Assembly (NCBI GenBank): GCA_965203635.1
Contig: OZ241903.1
Span: 2,790,001-2,854,000 of the forward strand
Reading direction: 5' to 3'
Length of the DNA: 64,000 bases
Source: Aldehydirespirator sp965203635
GTDB taxonomy: Bacteria; Actinomycetota; Acidimicrobiia; Acidimicrobiales; Aldehydirespiratoraceae
Position numbers and translations under genes: made by a program. Shown here piece after piece: positions 56,622 to 64,000 of this stretch (position 1 is the first letter of the stretch; every line of letters starts with the position of its first letter). The notes beneath the pieces were generated by a model, which worked only from the letters and a program-made list of their open reading frames with translations, made no database searches and had not been told where the DNA came from.

Positions 56622-57818
56622 ATGCCCGGAGCTCTCACTGACATTCGGGTCATCGAGGTGGGCACGCTGCTGGCCGGCCCGTTCTGCGGCCAGCTGCTGG
56701 CCGACCACGGGGCCGAGGTGATCAAGGTCGAGCCGCCGGGCACCGGCGACCCGATGCGGGCCTGGGGCCAGGAGAAGGCCGACGGCAAGTCGCTGTGGTG
56801 GCCGGTGGTGGGTCGGGGCAAGAAGTCGGTCACCATCAACCTGCGCGAGCCCGCCGGCCAGGACCTGGTTCGCCGGCTGGCCGCCGGCGCCGACGTGCTG
56901 CTGGAGAACTTCCGTCCGGGCACGCTGGAGCGCTGGGGACTCGATCCCGAGGACCTGCAGGCCGCCAATCCGAAGCTGATCGTCACCCGGGTGTCGGGCT
57001 ACGGCCAGACCGGGCCGTATTCCTCCAAGCCGGGGTTCGGCAACATCGGCGAGGCGATGGGAGGCATCCGCTACACCACCGGCGACCCGGGGAAGATGCC
57101 CAGCAGGACCGGGATCAGCATCGGCGACACCCTCACCGCCATGTTCGCCACCATCGGCACGCTGAACGCCCTGCATGCGCGGGAGCGCACCGGCACCGGC
57201 CAGCTCGTCGACGCCGCGCTGTACGAGTCGGTGCTGGCGGTGATGGAGTCGCTGCTGACCGAGTACCACGTCGCAGGGTTCGTCCGGGAGCGCACCGGGT
57301 CGATGATCCCCAACATCGCGCCGGCCAACGCGTACCCGACCCGCGACGGCAGGATCCATCTGATCTCGGGCAACCAGGACACCGTGTGGCGGCGCATGGC
57401 GGAGGCGATGGGCCGGCCCGAGCTGGGCACCGATCCCCGCTTCGCGACCCACATCGCCCGGGGCGACCACCAGCAGGAGCTGGACGAGCTGATCGCGGTG
57501 TGGACAGCCACCCTCGACGCCGACGAGCTGGGGCGTGTCCTCGACGAGTACGCGGTTCCCAACGGCCAGATCTACCGGGCCCCGGAGATGCTGGCCGATG
57601 AGCACTTCGCCGCCCGGGAGGCCATAGCCTGGGTCGACAGCGCCGACTTCGGGGCCATTCCCATGCAGAACATCGTGCCGAAGCTGTCCGGGACTCCCGG
57701 TTCGATCGACTGGTCGGGCCCGACGCTGGGCGAGCACAACGACGAGGTGCTCGGCGGGATCCTCGGGCTCGATGCGGACGCCGTCGAGCAGCTGCGGGCC
57801 GACGGGATCGTGGCGTGA
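56622..57818 (+). CDS. Class III CoA-transferase 2
   Basis: A 398-residue CaiB/BaiF enzyme. It has VIEVGTLLAGPFCGQLLADHGAEVIKVE, NLREPAGQDLVRRLA, ENFRPGTLERWGLDPEDL and the catalytic region GQLVDAALYESVLAVMES, in which the Asp would form the aspartyl-CoA intermediate. ATG 56622 follows GGAGGGGG. It diverges from the HMG-CoA lyase-like gene and is coupled by a 4-base overlap to the isochorismatase-type amidase. It is similar in layout to CoA-transferase 1 but clearly a separate paralogue. Confidence 0.85.
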   Translation: MPGALTDIRVIEVGTLLAGPFCGQLLADHGAEVIKVEPPGTGDPMRAWGQEKADGKSLWWPVVGRGKKSVTINLREPAGQDLVRRLAAGADVLLENFRPGTLERWGLDPEDLQAANPKLIVTRVSGYGQTGPYSSKPGFGNIGEAMGGIRYTTGDPGKMPSRTGISIGDTLTAMFATIGTLNALHARERTGTGQLVDAALYESVLAVMESLLTEYHVAGFVRERTGSMIPNIAPANAYPTRDGRIHLISGNQDTVWRRMAEAMGRPELGTDPRFATHIARGDHQQELDELIAVWTATLDADELGRVLDEYAVPNGQIYRAPEMLADEHFAAREAIAWVDSADFGAIPMQNIVPKLSGTPGSIDWSGPTLGEHNDEVLGGILGLDADAVEQLRADGIVA

Positions 57819-58495
57819 CGTCGCGGGAGGCCAAGACGGGCGAGAGCCTGGCCGAGGACTACCGGCAGGCGGGGTTCAACAACCGGCTCGGGTTCGGGGC
57901 GAGCCCGGCCCTGGTGGTGATCGACTTCTGCCGGGCCTACCTGGACCCGGAGTCGCCGCTGTACGCCGGGGTGGAGGACGCCCGAGCGTCGTGCCAGCGG
58001 GTGCTCACCGCGGCCCGGACAGCGGGGATTCCGGTCGTGCACACCACGATCGAGTACCAGCCGGGAGGGGCCGACGGCGGGATCTTCTTCCGCAAGGTCG
58101 GCGCGTTGGAGTGCTTCGTGCGGGGAAACCCGCTGAACGCCTACGGCGAGGGTCTGGCGCCCGCTGACGGCGAGGTCGTGGTGGTCAAGCAGTACGCCTC
58201 GAGCTTCTTCGGAACGTCGCTGGCCTCGACGCTGACCGCGATGGGGGTCGACACGCTGATCCACACCGGCGTCTCCACCAGCGGCTGCGTGCGGGCCACC
58301 GCGCTCGACGCCTGCCAGCACGGCTTCGTTCCCATAGTGGTGCGCGACGCATGCGGGGACCGCGACCCGCAGATCCACGAGTCCAACCTGTTCGATCTCG
58401 ACGCCAAGTACGCCGACGTGGTCTCGGAGCAGGAAGTCCTCGACTACCTGTCCACCCTGTCGGCCGGAGAAAGGACCCACGCCCCATGCACCTGA
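57815..58495 (+). CDS. Isochorismatase-superfamily amidase (N-carbamoylsarcosine amidase-like)
   Basis: A 226-residue protein starting at GTG 57815. The catalytic triad is visible: Asp in ALVVIDFCRAYLDP, Lys in VVVKQYASSFFGTSL and Cys in STSGCVRATALDA. The SSFFGTSLASTL and SGCVRATALDACQHGF segments match N-carbamoylsarcosine amidase and maleamate amidase relatives. Such enzymes release ammonia from an amide or carbamoyl group. It is encoded between a CoA-transferase and a substrate-binding lipoprotein. Either a hydantoin/creatinine route or a maleamate step would suit. Confidence 0.8.
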   Translation: MTSREAKTGESLAEDYRQAGFNNRLGFGASPALVVIDFCRAYLDPESPLYAGVEDARASCQRVLTAARTAGIPVVHTTIEYQPGGADGGIFFRKVGALECFVRGNPLNAYGEGLAPADGEVVVVKQYASSFFGTSLASTLTAMGVDTLIHTGVSTSGCVRATALDACQHGFVPIVVRDACGDRDPQIHESNLFDLDAKYADVVSEQEVLDYLSTLSAGERTHAPCT

Positions 58496-59280
58496 CGCAA
58501 GGTTCTGGCCACCCCGTCGCCGAGAAGGCGCCCGAGCGGATGCTTGTCCGCGCCCTGGTCGTGTCGGCGTTGGCCGCGGCCGTGGTCGCTCTGCTGGCGT
58601 CGTGTTCGGGAGGGACGGACAGCGCCGTCCTGGCCACTACCGGCAACTACCACCCCATGAACTTCGTGGACGACTCGGGCGAGATCGACGGGCTCGAGAG
58701 AGAACTGGGCGACGAGCTGTGCCGTCGCGCCAAGCTGGAATGCGAGTGGGTCATACATGATTGGGAGACGCTGATCCCGAGCCTGGAGAACGAGCAGTTC
58801 GACGCGATCATCGCAGGCATGAGCATCACCGCGGAGCGGGAGACGGTCATCGACTTCACCGAGCCCTACTACCCGCCCGCCCCATCGGTGTACCTGGCGC
58901 TCGAGGGCGCAGGAGACGAGGCGGTCAGCGGCCGGCTGGGCACGGCGGACAACACCATCTACTCCGACTACTTCGAGGGCCTGGGCATCGAGTTCGAGGC
59001 CTTCGGGCCCGATGGGACCGGACTCGACGCGCTCCTCGACGGCGAGGTCGACGCGATCCTCGTGGACCACGCCTATGCGGTGGAGAAGGTCGTCGAGCTC
59101 GAAGGCCAGCTGGCCATCGTGGGCCCGGAGGTGCCGCTGGACATGGGCCTGGGCATCGGCGTCCGCGACGGCCACAAGCTGAAGGGTCAATTCGACGGCG
59201 CCATCGAGTCGATGAAGGCCGACGGCTCCTTGAACGCCCTCATCACGAAGTGGCTAGGAGCCAACGCAGCCACATTCTGA
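58486..59280 (+). CDS. Polar amino acid-type substrate-binding lipoprotein
   Basis: A 264-residue SBP family 3 protein. The signal peptide ends in the lipobox LLASC (about residue 37). The binding domain begins NYHPMNFVDDSGEIDGLERE and includes the hallmark QFDAIIAGMSITAERETVIDFTEPYY. ATG 58486 overlaps the amidase stop region by 10 bases; ATG 58540 is an alternative start with a shorter leader. No permease or ATPase follows, so it must pair with components elsewhere or act as a sensor input. Confidence 0.85.
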   Translation: MHLTQGSGHPVAEKAPERMLVRALVVSALAAAVVALLASCSGGTDSAVLATTGNYHPMNFVDDSGEIDGLERELGDELCRRAKLECEWVIHDWETLIPSLENEQFDAIIAGMSITAERETVIDFTEPYYPPAPSVYLALEGAGDEAVSGRLGTADNTIYSDYFEGLGIEFEAFGPDGTGLDALLDGEVDAILVDHAYAVEKVVELEGQLAIVGPEVPLDMGLGIGVRDGHKLKGQFDGAIESMKADGSLNALITKWLGANAATF

Positions 59281-59407
59281 CAAGCAGACCTCGCAGTGGC
59301 AGAGATCCTCCCGTACTGACCGCAGGTCTGGCGAGAACCCAGGCGGCTCGCCTCATCTGGTCCCCGCAGACCGAGGCGTGTCATAGGGGCTCTATAAGGT
59401 CGCGTCG

Positions 59408-59530
59408 ATGGTTGAGGAGACTGACAACTCGGCGCCGGCCGCAGGTCGGGGGTCCCGTGCAGGGCCCATGGACCGGGACCGCCGCGACTTCATGATCAGG
59501 CCGGGCGACACCGGCACTACGGGGAGATGA
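59408..59530 (+). CDS. Short hypothetical ORF
   Basis: A 40-residue Arg/Gly/Asp-rich ORF (MVEETDNSAPAAGRGSRAGP at its start) ending 7 bases before the next gene. No family is recognised. It may be a leader or chance ORF; close spacing to the next gene is the only support. The bases 59281-59407 before it hold nothing recognisable. Confidence 0.25.
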   Translation: MVEETDNSAPAAGRGSRAGPMDRDRRDFMIRPGDTGTTGR

Positions 59531-59537
59531 GAGCACC

Positions 59538-60011
59538 ATGCGCGTGACGGCGCGCCGGAGCGACTGGAAGACCGGGCCGCTCACCGTCCCGCAGCCGATC
59601 CCCGCGCCCGCACGAGTCTGGACCGAGAACGAGATGGGCGCCATCCGGTGCGGCTATGTCCCTCACATGATGGAGGAGAAGTGGTTCATCTTCATGGAGG
59701 GGAACCACCTGTTCGCGCATCGCAGCTGGACCGGAGTCGGCATCTACGAGGCGACGTTCGCATACACAGAGGGCGGATACGTCATCGAGTCCGCGGTCGT
59801 CACCGGCGACGAGACCAAGTACCGGCGCTCTTCGGATGAGGAAGAATCGCAGACCCTGGAGGTGCTCATCGCCAGCTACCTGCTGGGTGAGTCGCCGTCC
59901 GAGGAACAGCTGACTGGCTACGACCCGGTCACCAAATGGGAGTTCATGGTGCCGACCGTGCCCAAGAAGTGGTTCCTGCCACGCATCTTCAAGAAGGCGA
60001 ACCGGCAGTAG
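59538..60011 (+). CDS. Uncharacterised conserved-type protein
   Basis: A 157-residue soluble protein. The notable segment is MMEEKWFIFMEGNHLFAHRSWTG (residues 44-66, read in parts) followed by GIYEATFAY. A W-F-I...L-x-x-H-R-S-W-T-G...I-Y pattern is seen in a family of small proteins with no known role. The C-terminus is basic and aromatic (KKWFLPRIFKKANRQ). ATG 59538 follows GGGAGATGAGAGC. The 269 bases after it contain no convincing gene. Confidence 0.55.
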   Translation: MRVTARRSDWKTGPLTVPQPIPAPARVWTENEMGAIRCGYVPHMMEEKWFIFMEGNHLFAHRSWTGVGIYEATFAYTEGGYVIESAVVTGDETKYRRSSDEEESQTLEVLIASYLLGESPSEEQLTGYDPVTKWEFMVPTVPKKWFLPRIFKKANRQ

Positions 60012-60280
60012 GCCAGGCATCTGTACTGGTCGGCCACGTGCGATCAGAGGAGAAGTGGGGCATCGGCACTGCGCTCACGACGGTCTTCGACCTGCGGTAG
60101 TCGCGAGTAGCACCAGCTACGAGCATCGCAGGCACTTGCAGGCGCAGCGTTGGAAGGTGTACCGCCCACTCCTGAGATGCTGCCGTAATGCTCTTCGCCC
60201 GATCCCTGTCACATGGCGTCTCTAGGGTGCCCGTCCGTGAAATGGCGTTCATGTAGTTTGACTTGCACGGGGTCGTGCCG

Positions 60281-61984
60281 ATGACCCGGTACGACCAGCC
60301 CAAGTTGATGGAGGTTGCCAGGGCGATGCCGACTTGGACCGTCGATCCGGACGGAACGCACGGTGAGGTGTTCACCCGGCGCTGGGTCGTCGACCTGATC
60401 CTGGACTTGGCCGGCTATCGGGCTACCGAGGACCTGGGGGCTTCGGTGATTGTGGAGCCCGCATGCGGTGCCGGAGCCTTCCTGGTTCCGATCGTTGAGC
60501 GGCTGGTGGAGTCCTGCGCGGAGTATGGCCGGTCCCTTGCCGACATAGGCCCTGCCATCAAGGCGTTCGATGTGCTTGACCGCAACGTCGATGCTGCTCG
60601 GGAGTCTGTGGCCGCTCGGCTTGTCGAGCTTGGCCAGTCGGACGACGTTGCAGCCAGCCTCAGTTCGCAATGGATCTCCCAAGGAGACTTCCTTCTCGGC
60701 GCCGGGGGGGAAGGTTTCTCGCAAGCCGACTTCGTGGTTGGGAATCCCCCCTATGTGAGGCTCGAAGACATTCCAGCCGAGGTCAGCGAGGCTTACCGGT
60801 CCGAGTGCGCCACCATGCGGGGACGGGCCGATATCTACGTCGGCTTCTTCGAGAAGGGCCTGTCGATGCTCGGCCCTGGAGGGAGGCTGGCGTTCATCTG
60901 CGCGGATCGCTGGATGCACAACCAGTACGGCGAGCGACTCCGGGCGCTGGTCGCCTCCGAGTATGCGGTGGACACGATCGTGGCCATGCACAGCGTGGAC
61001 GCATTCGAGGAGTCCGTGTCGGCCTATCCGGCGATCACCGTGCTGCGCAACGGGCGCCAAGGACCGGCTCATGTGGTCGAGACCAACGACGGCTTCAACG
61101 CGACCGAGGGCCGCCGCCTCGCTCGATGGCTTGAGGAGGGCAGCGATCACACTGCTGATGGAGGCTGCTTCCATGCCGCGAGGCTTGATCGATGGTTCGA
61201 GGGCAGCGGCCACTGGCCCTCTGGACCGCCCGGTGTTCTGGAAGTGATCTCTGACCTGGAGGAGCGCTTCGATCCCTTGGAGGACTGGCGCACGGGCACC
61301 CGCGTCGGTATCGGCGTAGCCACCGGCTGCGACGAGGTCTTCGTTGTCGAGGATGCAGCAGAGGTCGAGCCCTGCCGCCTGCTGCCAATGCTGACGGCGA
61401 AAGACATCGTCTCAGGCATGCCGCGATGGAGCGGTCGATACCTCGTGAACCCGTGGGAAGAAGGCCGCCTCGTCGATCTCAAGGCGTACCCCGGCCTTGC
61501 CTCATACCTGCAAGGTCACGCCAGCAGGATCAGAGGGCGCTACGTGGCACGTAACCGGCCAGCATCCTGGTACCGCACAATCGATCGAGTGGACCCGGAA
61601 CTCCAAGCACGGTCGAAGCTGCTTCTCCCCGACCTCAAGGCAGCGGCTCACCCCGTGCTCGACAGCGGCGAGTTCTATCCCCACCACAACCTGTACTACG
61701 TCGTATCCGACAAATGGGACCTCGAAGTGCTGGGAGGACTCCTCTTGTCGGATTTCGCCAATCTGTTCGTCGGCACCTACTGCGTGAAGATGCGCGGCGG
61801 CACCTACCGGTTTCAAGCCCAGTACCTCAGGAAGATCCGGGTCCCCGCCCCTGACTCCATCGACATCGCGGCCGCGTCGGCGCTCGCTGAGGCCTTCAGA
61901 AGCAGGGACCGGGCTGCGGCTACCGACATAGCCGCAGCCCTCTACGGGATCGACCGCTCCGACCTCCTCCACGCCGCGGCATAG
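60281..61984 (+). CDS. N6-adenine DNA methyltransferase (PaeR7I/XhoI-type partner)
   Basis: A 567-residue methyltransferase of the N6_MTase/Eco57I-like fold. AdoMet motif I is EPACGAGAF (residues 59-67) and the catalytic motif IV is NPPY (155-158). A C-terminal target-recognition region follows (about 330-540, with YYVVSDKWDLEVLGGLLLSDF and GGTYRFQAQYLRKIRVP). Length and order match the gamma-type methylases paired with PaeR7I/XhoI nucleases. ATG 60281 is preferred to TTG 60263. It converges with the nuclease gene 33 bases away. Predicted to methylate adenine in CTCGAG, by analogy with the nuclease family. Confidence 0.8.
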   Translation: MTRYDQPKLMEVARAMPTWTVDPDGTHGEVFTRRWVVDLILDLAGYRATEDLGASVIVEPACGAGAFLVPIVERLVESCAEYGRSLADIGPAIKAFDVLDRNVDAARESVAARLVELGQSDDVAASLSSQWISQGDFLLGAGGEGFSQADFVVGNPPYVRLEDIPAEVSEAYRSECATMRGRADIYVGFFEKGLSMLGPGGRLAFICADRWMHNQYGERLRALVASEYAVDTIVAMHSVDAFEESVSAYPAITVLRNGRQGPAHVVETNDGFNATEGRRLARWLEEGSDHTADGGCFHAARLDRWFEGSGHWPSGPPGVLEVISDLEERFDPLEDWRTGTRVGIGVATGCDEVFVVEDAAEVEPCRLLPMLTAKDIVSGMPRWSGRYLVNPWEEGRLVDLKAYPGLASYLQGHASRIRGRYVARNRPASWYRTIDRVDPELQARSKLLLPDLKAAAHPVLDSGEFYPHHNLYYVVSDKWDLEVLGGLLLSDFANLFVGTYCVKMRGGTYRFQAQYLRKIRVPAPDSIDIAAASALAEAFRSRDRAAATDIAAALYGIDRSDLLHAAA

Positions 61985-62017
61985 ATCCTCAGCAGCACTA
62001 CTCGGTGCTCGCTTCGG

Positions 62018-62764
62018 CTACTCCCCCGCTTCCCAGTCGATGTCCCGGGTGGTAGCCATGAACTGAAGGCACCTGCCGTGAATAGCCGCCGCGAACGCCT
62101 GAAAGCTCACTGACTCCGACGGGAACCGCACCGCCGCCGAGTCCTTGTCGGCGAGGACGACACACGCGGCGTCAAGCAGGCGCTCGCGAACCATCCGCTC
62201 GAAGAAGATGACATACCGATCCGCGTAACTGGCCTCATTGAAAGCCGGATCGGGCTCCCACACCGCTCTACGTGGCGAGACCGGGGTGGTGAATGCCTCA
62301 TTGTCCTCCAGCAACATGAAGTAGCCCAACCACGGGCGCAGCGGACGGATGATCTCACGCTCCACGGCCTTCCAGACATCGACGGCCTGGCCCAGCGCCT
62401 CGTCAGTACGATTGTTGTAGTTCTGGCCGGGGCTGGTGCCCGCCATCGACTTCAACTCGACGATCCCGACTACCCGATCAGCCACCATCACCACGATGTC
62501 CCAACTCTTGTCGCGGCGGAAGTAACCTGCGATCGGACGCCTCTTCACATCGATCAGCCGAGCCGGTATGCCTGCGTCAACGAACACCCCCACGACGAGT
62601 TCGTGCAGAGCGTCGAGATGACGGCCGCCCGTCACTTCGGCCCGGATGCCAGTGTTGACGACTCCCCTGCTCTCAGACTCGTCAGCCTGCGAGCGCCGCA
62701 CCTCCCAGTAGTCGGCCACGGCAGCCCGCACCGAATCGCTATAGTCCGGAAGCTGTGAGGGCAT
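62018..62764 (-). CDS. PaeR7I/XhoI-family type II restriction endonuclease
   Basis: A 248-residue nuclease, almost the length of PaeR7I. Family-specific segments are VTGGRHLDALHELVVGVF, SWDIVVMVADRVVGIVELKS (the PD-(D/E)xK core: Asp89, Glu103, Lys105), NYNNRTDEALGQAVDVWKA, RPWLGYFMLLEDNEAFTTPV and a later FNEASYADRYVIFFERMVRE. PaeR7I and XhoI cut C^TCGAG, so that site is predicted. All catalytic residues are present and the gene looks active. It converges with its methylase gene, a common R-M layout. Confidence 0.85.
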   Translation of the reverse strand: MPSQLPDYSDSVRAAVADYWEVRRSQADESESRGVVNTGIRAEVTGGRHLDALHELVVGVFVDAGIPARLIDVKRRPIAGYFRRDKSWDIVVMVADRVVGIVELKSMAGTSPGQNYNNRTDEALGQAVDVWKAVEREIIRPLRPWLGYFMLLEDNEAFTTPVSPRRAVWEPDPAFNEASYADRYVIFFERMVRERLLDAACVVLADKDSAAVRFPSESVSFQAFAAAIHGRCLQFMATTRDIDWEAGE

Positions 62765-63028
62765 GCGGCTCCTTGGGTCGGCTCCAGTATCCCAGGACTA
62801 CCTGCGTGACAGGTGGAGTCGGTGTAGTGCCGAGACTGGCGCCGTCCAGCAACCTCCGCATGGGGCACATCCCCATAGGAGCGCTGCAGCCCGAGGATCC
62901 TGACAGGTCTGCGCTAGCCGGCATGGCTCACGGCAACCAGCCACCGCCGCAGGCGACTCGCGTCTCTACCGGACCCGACGGTTCCCCCACCCACTCTGGC
63001 CTCATTGGCTCGGACTCGAGAGGCCTGC

Positions 63029-64000
63029 ATGATTAGCGCGAGCCTCAGCACGCATCAGGTCAGAGCACCCACTACGAGTGAGGTCGTCGACCGAGTGGAT
63101 GAGATTCTCGAGGCGAGCTATCGGAGCGGCGACCTCGGGAACCTCTCAGACGTACTGGCCGAGACCGTCTACATCCTCCTGTCAAGGCAAACGCGCGAGA
63201 CCGTCTATCAGCGTGTCTACCGAGATCTGCGAAAGCGGTTCCCCACCTGGAAACGGATGCTTCGAGCTCGTTCCTCGACCATCGAACGTGTCATCGGATC
63301 TGCCGGTCTCGGCCACCAGCGCGCCACTCAGCTACGCGCCTTGCTCCTCGAAGTCGACCGGGTGAACCGGGAACTCCGGATTGGCCCCTATGGCAGGGAC
63401 GGTGGTGACCTGACGCTCGAATTTCTGCGGGACTGGAGCATGGAGGCAACCGAAGCGTTCCTCAAAGCGCTGCCCGGCATCGGGACAAAATCGGCGCGAT
63501 GCATCCTGGCTTACGCCCTCGGAAAGCACCGCTTCGCAGTGGATACCCATGCGCGTCGCATTCTTGGGCGGCTTGGCATCGTCCACGACAAACCAGGAAA
63601 GCCCAACCATGACGCGTTCGAGGATGCCGTTCCCAGGGCTGCCCGCATCAGGCTGCATATCAATCTTGTGCACCACGGCAGAGCGGTATGCCGGGAGTCA
63701 ACGCCCAGATGTAGCAGCTGTTCCCTCATCTCGTTCTGTGACATGGGGCGTGCCACGGTGGCCGCCAACGCAGGCCGCGCGGCGGTCGTGGATCTCTTCG
63801 CCGGCGCAGGTGCGATGGGACTGGGCTTTAAGGAGGCCGGCTTTCGAGTTGTGGCCGCAGTTGAGATCGAGCGTCATGCCGCGCAGACATACCGTCTGAA
63901 CCACCCGGGCGTACCTGTCCTCGAGGCGTCCGTCAATGACGTCACCGGAGATGTACTGAGATCATGGCTACCTGGCTTGGACGCACCCGCGGTCGTAATT
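63029..64000 (+). CDS. HhH-GPD DNA glycosylase fused to cytosine-5 DNA methyltransferase (3' end beyond window)
   Basis: The frame from ATG 63029 stays open for all 324 codons to the window edge. Residues 1 to about 240 are an endonuclease III-type glycosylase: helix-hairpin-helix LPGIGTKSA with Lys154 at the AP-lyase position, catalytic Asp172 in FAVDTHARRILGRLG, and the 4Fe-4S loop Cys221-x6-Cys228-x2-Cys231-x5-Cys237. After about 15 residues a C5-methyltransferase begins: VVDLFAGAGAMGLGFKEAGF (motif I, 253-272), AAVEIERHAAQTY (motif II), then NDVTGDVL. The active-site PC motif lies beyond the edge. A glycosylase could repair T:G mismatches arising from deaminated 5-methylcytosine, or act on the modified base itself. 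The gene lies beside a PaeR7I-like system. Confidence 0.8.
   Translation, partial: MISASLSTHQVRAPTTSEVVDRVDEILEASYRSGDLGNLSDVLAETVYILLSRQTRETVYQRVYRDLRKRFPTWKRMLRARSSTIERVIGSAGLGHQRATQLRALLLEVDRVNRELRIGPYGRDGGDLTLEFLRDWSMEATEAFLKALPGIGTKSARCILAYALGKHRFAVDTHARRILGRLGIVHDKPGKPNHDAFEDAVPRAARIRLHINLVHHGRAVCRESTPRCSSCSLISFCDMGRATVAANAGRAAVVDLFAGAGAMGLGFKEAGFRVVAAVEIERHAAQTYRLNHPGVPVLEASVNDVTGDVLRSWLPGLDAPAVVI

Noticed and set aside
60012..60280. Possible small genes upstream of the N6 methylase
   Set aside because: Short frames lack ribosome sites and the third-position GC bias of real genes here. Treated as promoter region.
63700..63780. Gene boundary between glycosylase and methyltransferase
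   Set aside because: No stop codon occurs in the frame from 63029 to 64000. The ATG at 63743 and later ATGs have no need to be starts; a fusion is the simplest reading.

Overview
The window looks like a chromosome segment of a high-GC Gram-positive bacterium. Codon third positions are almost always G or C, GTG and TTG starts are common, and genes are packed with 4-base start/stop overlaps. The gene mix (class III CoA-transferases, branched-chain-type ABC systems, large Calx-beta/fibronectin surface proteins, Uma2 nuclease, Pro-Glu repeat surface protein) fits Acidimicrobiia-like marine or host-associated Actinobacteria. That taxonomic placing is inference only. No tRNA, rRNA or CRISPR array was seen.

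Layout. 1-3.2 kb: tail of a VOC protein, a RHH/Fic toxin-antitoxin pair, a winged-helix nucleotidyltransferase with a small partner ORF, and two membrane proteins. 3.3-9.1 kb: a frameshifted flavin amine oxidase, an amidohydrolase, a CobW GTPase and a nucleobase transporter fused to a degenerate GHKL-like domain. 9.2-13.6 kb: a molybdenum hydroxylase large subunit diverging from a maleate-isomerase-like enzyme and an FAD monooxygenase. 13.7-22.5 kb: a surface protein, an acyl-CoA dehydrogenase and a Liv-type ABC importer collapsed into two fusion proteins plus a lipoprotein. 22.6-31.4 kb: two metallopeptidases, an Lrp regulator and a Dpp-type importer. 31.3-38.9 kb: a 7.2-kb block (giant surface protein, Uma2 nuclease) flanked by a 175-bp direct duplication. 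38.8-47.3 kb: the most striking region. 47.4-59.3 kb: an IclR-controlled catabolic block. 59.5-64 kb: a PaeR7I/XhoI-like restriction-modification pair and the start of a DNA glycosylase fused to a cytosine-5 methyltransferase.

Main result. Between 38.8 and 47.2 kb lie an SDR resembling plant chlorophyll b reductase (NYC1/NOL), a chlorophyllase-like hydrolase, a Rieske mono-oxygenase, and two proteins resembling red chlorophyll catabolite reductase (RCCR). With them are four calycin-like proteins and a DUF3891 protein. This parallels the plant PAO/phyllobilin pathway of chlorophyll breakdown. Five copies of one tripartite motif, GTTCC-N7-GRAAC-N3-GTTYC, sit in the promoter regions of this cluster, of the IclR/CoA-transferase block and of the molybdenum hydroxylase/maleate isomerase pair. 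They point to one regulon, probably controlled by the IclR-family protein at 49.8-50.6 kb. The downstream enzymes (hydantoinase/imidase, amidases, maleate isomerase-like, CoA-transferases, CitE and HMG-CoA lyases) could finish maleimide-type fragments of a broken tetrapyrrole. That substrate assignment is inference.

Other notable structure: two independent tandem duplications across start codons keep ATGA start/stop coupling through minigenes (28.6 kb and 44.4 kb), and an (AG)20 microsatellite lies upstream of the giant surface protein.
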